From: Pseudomonas sp. Choline-02u-1
GTDB lineage: Bacteria; Pseudomonadota; Gammaproteobacteria; Pseudomonadales; Pseudomonadaceae
Assembly: GCF_002836515.1 (NCBI RefSeq)
Contig: NZ_PJBC01000060.1
Location: 124,001-188,000, forward strand
Length of the DNA stretch: 64,000 nt
Direction of reading: 5' to 3'
A program made the position numbers and the translations under genes. Each line of letters starts with the position of its first letter. The first letter of the stretch is position 1. The notes under the pieces are model-generated. The model was not told the origin of the DNA. It worked only from the letters and a program-made list of their open reading frames with translations, and searched no databases. Positions 60,764 through 64,000 of the stretch are shown here, in pieces.

Positions 60764-61714
60764 CTAGAAAAACGCCAGGGTCAGATTGACGCTGAAGCCA
60801 TTGCCTTCGGGGCGGTTTTTGGTGTCGAACTCTGGCACCCAGCGCGCGCTGATATTGGCCTGGGCATCGGCGAATTTTCCGGCCCAGCCAACCACCGGGC
60901 CGGCGCCAACCGAACGGCCGCGATAGCCATTGAAGACATCGGCGGTCTGGCCTTTGTCGTCGGTCAACTGCTGCACGTAGCCGGCGGCAAGTCCGGCGTT
61001 CCAGCCATTGCCCAAGCCGTGAGTCCAGAGGGCGTCGAGAGTGAAGATGTTGCCGTTGCGATAGTCGGTAGCGTCGTTCTCGGTGTAGAACTCCAGCCCG
61101 CTGGACAAGGTGAACTCGCCGCCCTTGCCGTCGAGGTGGGTAAAGGCCACGGTTGGCATGAATGTGTAGTTATTCTGTCCAGGGTTGGCCAGGCGATCCT
61201 TGTTATAGGCGCCGGTCGGCACGTAGATCGGTAGCGACAGCGAGAGATGATTGAGTTCGTCGAAGTGATAACCAGCGGCGATCGGGGTGATCAGCGCATC
61301 GGCAAACTGCGTGCCGGAATCGCTGTCACCCAAAGTGCGCCCGCGCGGGCCGGTGATGCTCGCCTTGATGTCGGTGTATTGCACCGGCAGGCCCATTGCC
61401 GAGGCGAAATTCCAGCGGCCCTTGCCGGTGTTCCAGACATGGGTGAAGTTGGCCATGGTGTAGGAGACTTTCACGTCGATCCCGCCACTGATCGCGCCGG
61501 AAATCGGTGCGCCGTCGCTGCCCTTGAGCGAGCCGTCGTACCAGATGCTGGTCAACGACATTACCCAGCCCGGCTCCGGCGGCACGATGCCAGCATTGGC
61601 GAACACTTGCTGGCCCGTGATCGGCCGGCCGACGCCACCTTCCGCGGCGAACAGCGATGGACTGGCGCCCAGGCACAGCAAGAGGAGGAGACGCCCGCTC
61701 GGTGGCTTGAGCAT
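60764..61714 (-). CDS. SphA/MetA-phenol-type outer-membrane transporter
   Basis: 316 residues from the ATG at 61714, chosen because a signal peptide (MLKPPSGRLLLLLCLGASPS, ending near FAA) starts there; an ATG at 61789 would add 25 residues before it. The pattern GVGRPITGQQVFANAGIVPP, NFTHVWNTGKGRWNFASAMG and the barrel end NGFSVNLTLAFF with terminal Phe follow the phenol-degradation meta-pathway outer-membrane family. It probably passes hydrophobic compounds. Head gene of the MoxR operon by position. Confidence 0.85.
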   Translation of the reverse strand: MLKPPSGRLLLLLCLGASPSLFAAEGGVGRPITGQQVFANAGIVPPEPGWVMSLTSIWYDGSLKGSDGAPISGAISGGIDVKVSYTMANFTHVWNTGKGRWNFASAMGLPVQYTDIKASITGPRGRTLGDSDSGTQFADALITPIAAGYHFDELNHLSLSLPIYVPTGAYNKDRLANPGQNNYTFMPTVAFTHLDGKGGEFTLSSGLEFYTENDATDYRNGNIFTLDALWTHGLGNGWNAGLAAGYVQQLTDDKGQTADVFNGYRGRSVGAGPVVGWAGKFADAQANISARWVPEFDTKNRPEGNGFSVNLTLAFF

Positions 61715-62227
61715 GGCGAACGCCGCGTCATCCGGCCCCGGCAGAAATCCTCTATTTCCGGCTCGACTGCAGATCATTCCCGATTCCATGGTGTTTTTCC
61801 GGACAACTGAGCACTGTCGCGCCGCTACTGCGTTATCCCTTTGCTTATCAAGCCTGTAGGACACGTCCTTCTGAAACTAGCAGCTAATCGGGAGTTAGCC
61901 AGTCGAAGGAAGTAATTCGTTGGTGCGGGGGACGCGGTGCACATATCACACCTCTAATCGTCGGAGCCGGGCTTAATCGAAGGTGGTTGTGGCGGCACTG
62001 CAAACTTCCGTGGAAGCGAGCCTACTCGCGAAAGCGGTAGTCCAGTTGACACACGTTTCTGATATCGATACCTGATTTCGCGGGCAGGCTCGCTCCCACA
62101 GGACTTGTATACAATCTCGCAGCCGAGCGCCCAACAATTTCCAACGGGGCATAGGTCGTCAGCCGATTTCGTGGTTAACTTCCGCCTCTTGCATGCTTTC
62201 CAATCAAAAAACAGAAGGACTCAAGTC
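61715..62227. other. 513-bp region between the outer-membrane gene and tpx
   Basis: No gene is supported. It includes the promoter area of the minus-strand operon (and a possible 25-codon extension of its first gene), a REPIN at 62009-62100, and the tpx promoter with AGAAGGA before the ATG at 62228. An open frame from 62105 into tpx has no supporting features. Confidence 0.6.
62009..62100. repeat. REPIN
   Basis: Arms at 62009-62032 (CGTGGAAGCGAGCCTACTCG) and 62077-62100 (inverse, with GGGCAGGCTC), slightly diverged from each other. Confidence 0.85.
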
Positions 62228-62728
62228 ATGGCTCAAGTCACCCTCAAAGGCAATCCGGTTCAAGTCAACGGCCAGTTGCCACAAGCCGGTTCCAAGGCGC
62301 CAGCCTTTTCCCTGGTAGCCGGCAATCTGTCCGACGTCACCCTGAAAGACTTCGCCGGCAAGCGCAAAGTCCTCAACATCTTCCCAAGCGTCGACACCCC
62401 GACCTGCGCCACCTCCGTGCGCAAGTTCAACGCCCAGGCCAACGACATCAGCAACACCGTGGTGCTGTGCATCTCCGCTGACCTGCCGTTCGCCCAGGCG
62501 CGCTTCTGCGGTGCTGAAGGCCTGGAAAACGTACAGAACCTGTCGACCCTGCGCGGCAGCGAGTTCATCGAAAACTACGGCGTGGCCATTGCTGACGGCC
62601 CGCTGAAAGGCCTGACCGCTCGCGCCGTTGTGGTTCTGGACGAAAACGACAACGTCCTGCACAGCGAACTGGTCAAGGAAATCGCTGAAGAGCCTAACTA
62701 CGAAGCGGCACTGTCCGTTCTCAAGTAA
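62228..62728 (+). CDS. tpx: thiol peroxidase Tpx (atypical 2-Cys peroxiredoxin)
   Basis: 166 residues, normal length. Peroxidatic Cys60 in SVDTPTCATSVRKFN and resolving Cys94 in ARFCGAEGL; MAQVTLKGNPVQVNGQLP is the family start. It reduces hydroperoxides in the periplasm or cytoplasm using thioredoxin. Single gene with its own terminator. Confidence 0.97.
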   Translation: MAQVTLKGNPVQVNGQLPQAGSKAPAFSLVAGNLSDVTLKDFAGKRKVLNIFPSVDTPTCATSVRKFNAQANDISNTVVLCISADLPFAQARFCGAEGLENVQNLSTLRGSEFIENYGVAIADGPLKGLTARAVVVLDENDNVLHSELVKEIAEEPNYEAALSVLK

Positions 62729-62744
62729 GGCTTTTACAATTGTT

Positions 62745-62775
62745 AACGGCCTGGCCCTGTCCAGGCCGTTTTCAT
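62745..62775 (+). terminator. terminator of tpx
   Basis: AACGGCCTGG / CCAGGCCGTT, 10-bp perfect stem with a 6-nt loop, then TTCATTTG. Confidence 0.85.
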
Positions 62776-62902
62776 TTGTGTATCAGGGTTTTGCCTCACA
62801 CCTTGAAACGTAAGTGGAAGGTAAATTGCCGGTAAAGCTGCTTTGCTTAAATCCACTCAGTGCTTATCGTTCAGCCTCCCGTAATAGAAGCCCACGCGCC
62901 CA

Positions 62903-64000
62903 ATGGTCAATAACTCCATGCAATCGTCCCCCCGCAAATCCCGTCGCTGGCTGATCAGCCTGCTGGTCCTGTTGGTCATCGCCGTACTGTGCTGGAAATT
63001 CTGGCCCGCCGGCTCTGCTGACAAGGCGGGCGGCGACAAAGCGGCCGCCGGGCATACCGGGCGTGCGGGAATGATGCGACCAGGCTTTGGTGGCGGCACC
63101 GGGCCGATTCCGGTGCGCGTGGCGCCGGCGGTGAAGGGCGATTTCCCGCTTTATTACAAAGCGCTGGGCACGGTAACCGCGCTGAACACAATCAATGTCC
63201 GCAGTCGGGTGGGCGGCGAACTGGTGAAGATTCATTTCGAAGAAGGGCAGATGGTCAAGGCGGGCGACCTGTTGGCCGAGATCGATCCGCGTCCGTACCA
63301 GAACGCTTTGCTCCAGGCCGAAGGCACGCTGCTGCAGAATCAGGCGCAACTGAAAAACGCCCAGGTCGACGTCGAGCGTTACCGCGGCCTGTATAAAGAA
63401 GACAGCATCGCCAAACAGACCCTCGACACTGCCGAAGCGCTGGTCGGGCAGTATCTGGGTACGGTCAAGACCAATCAGGCCGCGGTCAACGACGCCAAAC
63501 TCAATCTCGAATTCACCAAGATCCGCGCGCCAATTGCCGGCCGCGTCGGTCTGCGTCAGGTCGACGTCGGCAACCTCGTCGCCGCCAACGACACCACGTT
63601 CCTCGCGGTGATCACCCAGACGCAACCGATCAGCGTGGCCTTTACCTTGCCGGAAAACAGCCTCGACACCGTGCTGGCCCGTTACCGCAGCGGCGCCAAG
63701 TTGCCTGCCGAGGCGTGGGATCGTGGCGACACCAAACTGCAGGCCACCGGCGTGCTGCAAAGCCTCGACAACCAGATCGACGTCGCTACTGGCACCCTCA
63801 AGTTCAAGGCTCGCTACGATAACCGCGACCAGTCGCTGTTCCCCAACCAGTTCGTCAACGTCCACCTGCTCGCCGACACGCTCAAAGGTGTAGTGCTGGC
63901 ACCGTCGGCGGCGATTCAGTTCGGCACCAACGGCACCTTCGTCTATGCCTTGGACGGTGACAAGAAGGTCACCATTCGCCAACTGAAGATCGGCGCCAGC
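62903..64000 (+). CDS. mdtA: RND efflux periplasmic adaptor, MdtA/MuxA family (3' end outside window)
   Basis: My translation from the ATG at 62903 gives 366 residues to the edge. N-terminal membrane anchor at about 17-33 (WLISLLVLLVIAVLCW), then the adaptor order: IPVRVAPAVKGDFPLYYKAL, lipoyl halves (VGGELVKIHFEEGQMVKAGD, PIAGRVGLRQVDVGNLVAAN) around a helical hairpin, and the beta-barrel domain (NRDQSLFPNQFVNVHLLADT). It joins an RND pump to an outer-membrane channel. The pump genes would lie beyond the window. No strong ribosome site is visible, so the start is moderately certain. Confidence 0.93.
   Translation, partial: MVNNSMQSSPRKSRRWLISLLVLLVIAVLCWKFWPAGSADKAGGDKAAAGHTGRAGMMRPGFGGGTGPIPVRVAPAVKGDFPLYYKALGTVTALNTINVRSRVGGELVKIHFEEGQMVKAGDLLAEIDPRPYQNALLQAEGTLLQNQAQLKNAQVDVERYRGLYKEDSIAKQTLDTAEALVGQYLGTVKTNQAAVNDAKLNLEFTKIRAPIAGRVGLRQVDVGNLVAANDTTFLAVITQTQPISVAFTLPENSLDTVLARYRSGAKLPAEAWDRGDTKLQATGVLQSLDNQIDVATGTLKFKARYDNRDQSLFPNQFVNVHLLADTLKGVVLAPSAAIQFGTNGTFVYALDGDKKVTIRQLKIGAS

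Overview
The window reads as chromosomal DNA of a Pseudomonas of the fluorescens group. It is GC-rich, its short paired inverted repeats (REP/REPIN arms beginning GTGGGAGCGGGCTTGC or GGGAGCGAGCCTGCTC) are of the type common in that group, and several gene orders match Pseudomonas loci I know, such as pstSCAB and a pdtB-exbB-exbD-tonB cluster. Nearly all of it is protein-coding, with one tRNA-Ser and no rRNA, CRISPR array or intact insertion sequence.

Layout. (1) 1-1.9 kb: an alpha/beta hydrolase cut by the window edge, divergent from a LysR regulator. (2) 1.9-18.8 kb: a chaperone-usher fimbria island. Pilin, chaperone and usher lie on the minus strand. Opposite them is a three-gene signalling system: an EAL response regulator, a response regulator with an RcsB-like DNA-binding domain, and a BvgS-type hybrid kinase. 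A minor pilin, a receiver-like protein lacking its phospho-acceptor, a chemoreceptor, a small coiled-coil membrane protein, a fimbrial adhesin, a stand-alone receiver and a double-RecA KaiC-like ATPase follow. A palindromic site recurs in the island's promoters, three times at an identical distance from a -10-like box, and probably marks the regulon of the RcsB-like regulator. (3) 19.0-24.3 kb: a Pho-box-driven pstSCAB operon without phoU, followed by a degenerate Fic-fold protein and a HAD protein. (4) 24.5-31.5 kb: tRNA-Ser, YccA, a small lipoprotein, an Lrp regulator divergent from an EamA exporter, an aromatic-acid-type efflux operon (DUF3302-HlyD-FUSC) and a GapN-like dehydrogenase.

(5) 31.5-41.9 kb: a second Pho box precedes a cluster syntenic with the P. 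aeruginosa pdt/PUMA3 region: a PhdA-like protein, a TpsB outer-membrane transporter, an ExbB fused to a DUF2341/LamG-like ectodomain, ExbD, TonB, a porin, a coiled-coil periplasmic protein, a YbjN-like protein, a parvulin isomerase and a LysR regulator. The TpsA exoprotein that should go with it is not here. (6) 42-51.4 kb: a GNAT acetyltransferase, an amino-acid racemase, two unknown proteins, an octaheme cytochrome with TPRs, a DUF3313 lipoprotein and an MFS-spermidine synthase fusion, separated by REPINs. (7) 51.6-61.7 kb: an arylsulfatase and an overlapping MoxR-DUF58-DUF4381-BatA-BatB/C-BatD-HAD operon with an outer-membrane protein at its head. A REPIN is inserted in frame inside the DUF4381 gene. 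(8) 62.2-64 kb: thiol peroxidase and the start of an RND efflux adaptor gene.

Two themes recur: phosphate-starvation control (two Pho boxes, a high-affinity phosphate transporter and the pdt-like envelope cluster) and surface attachment controlled by two-component and cyclic-di-GMP signalling.
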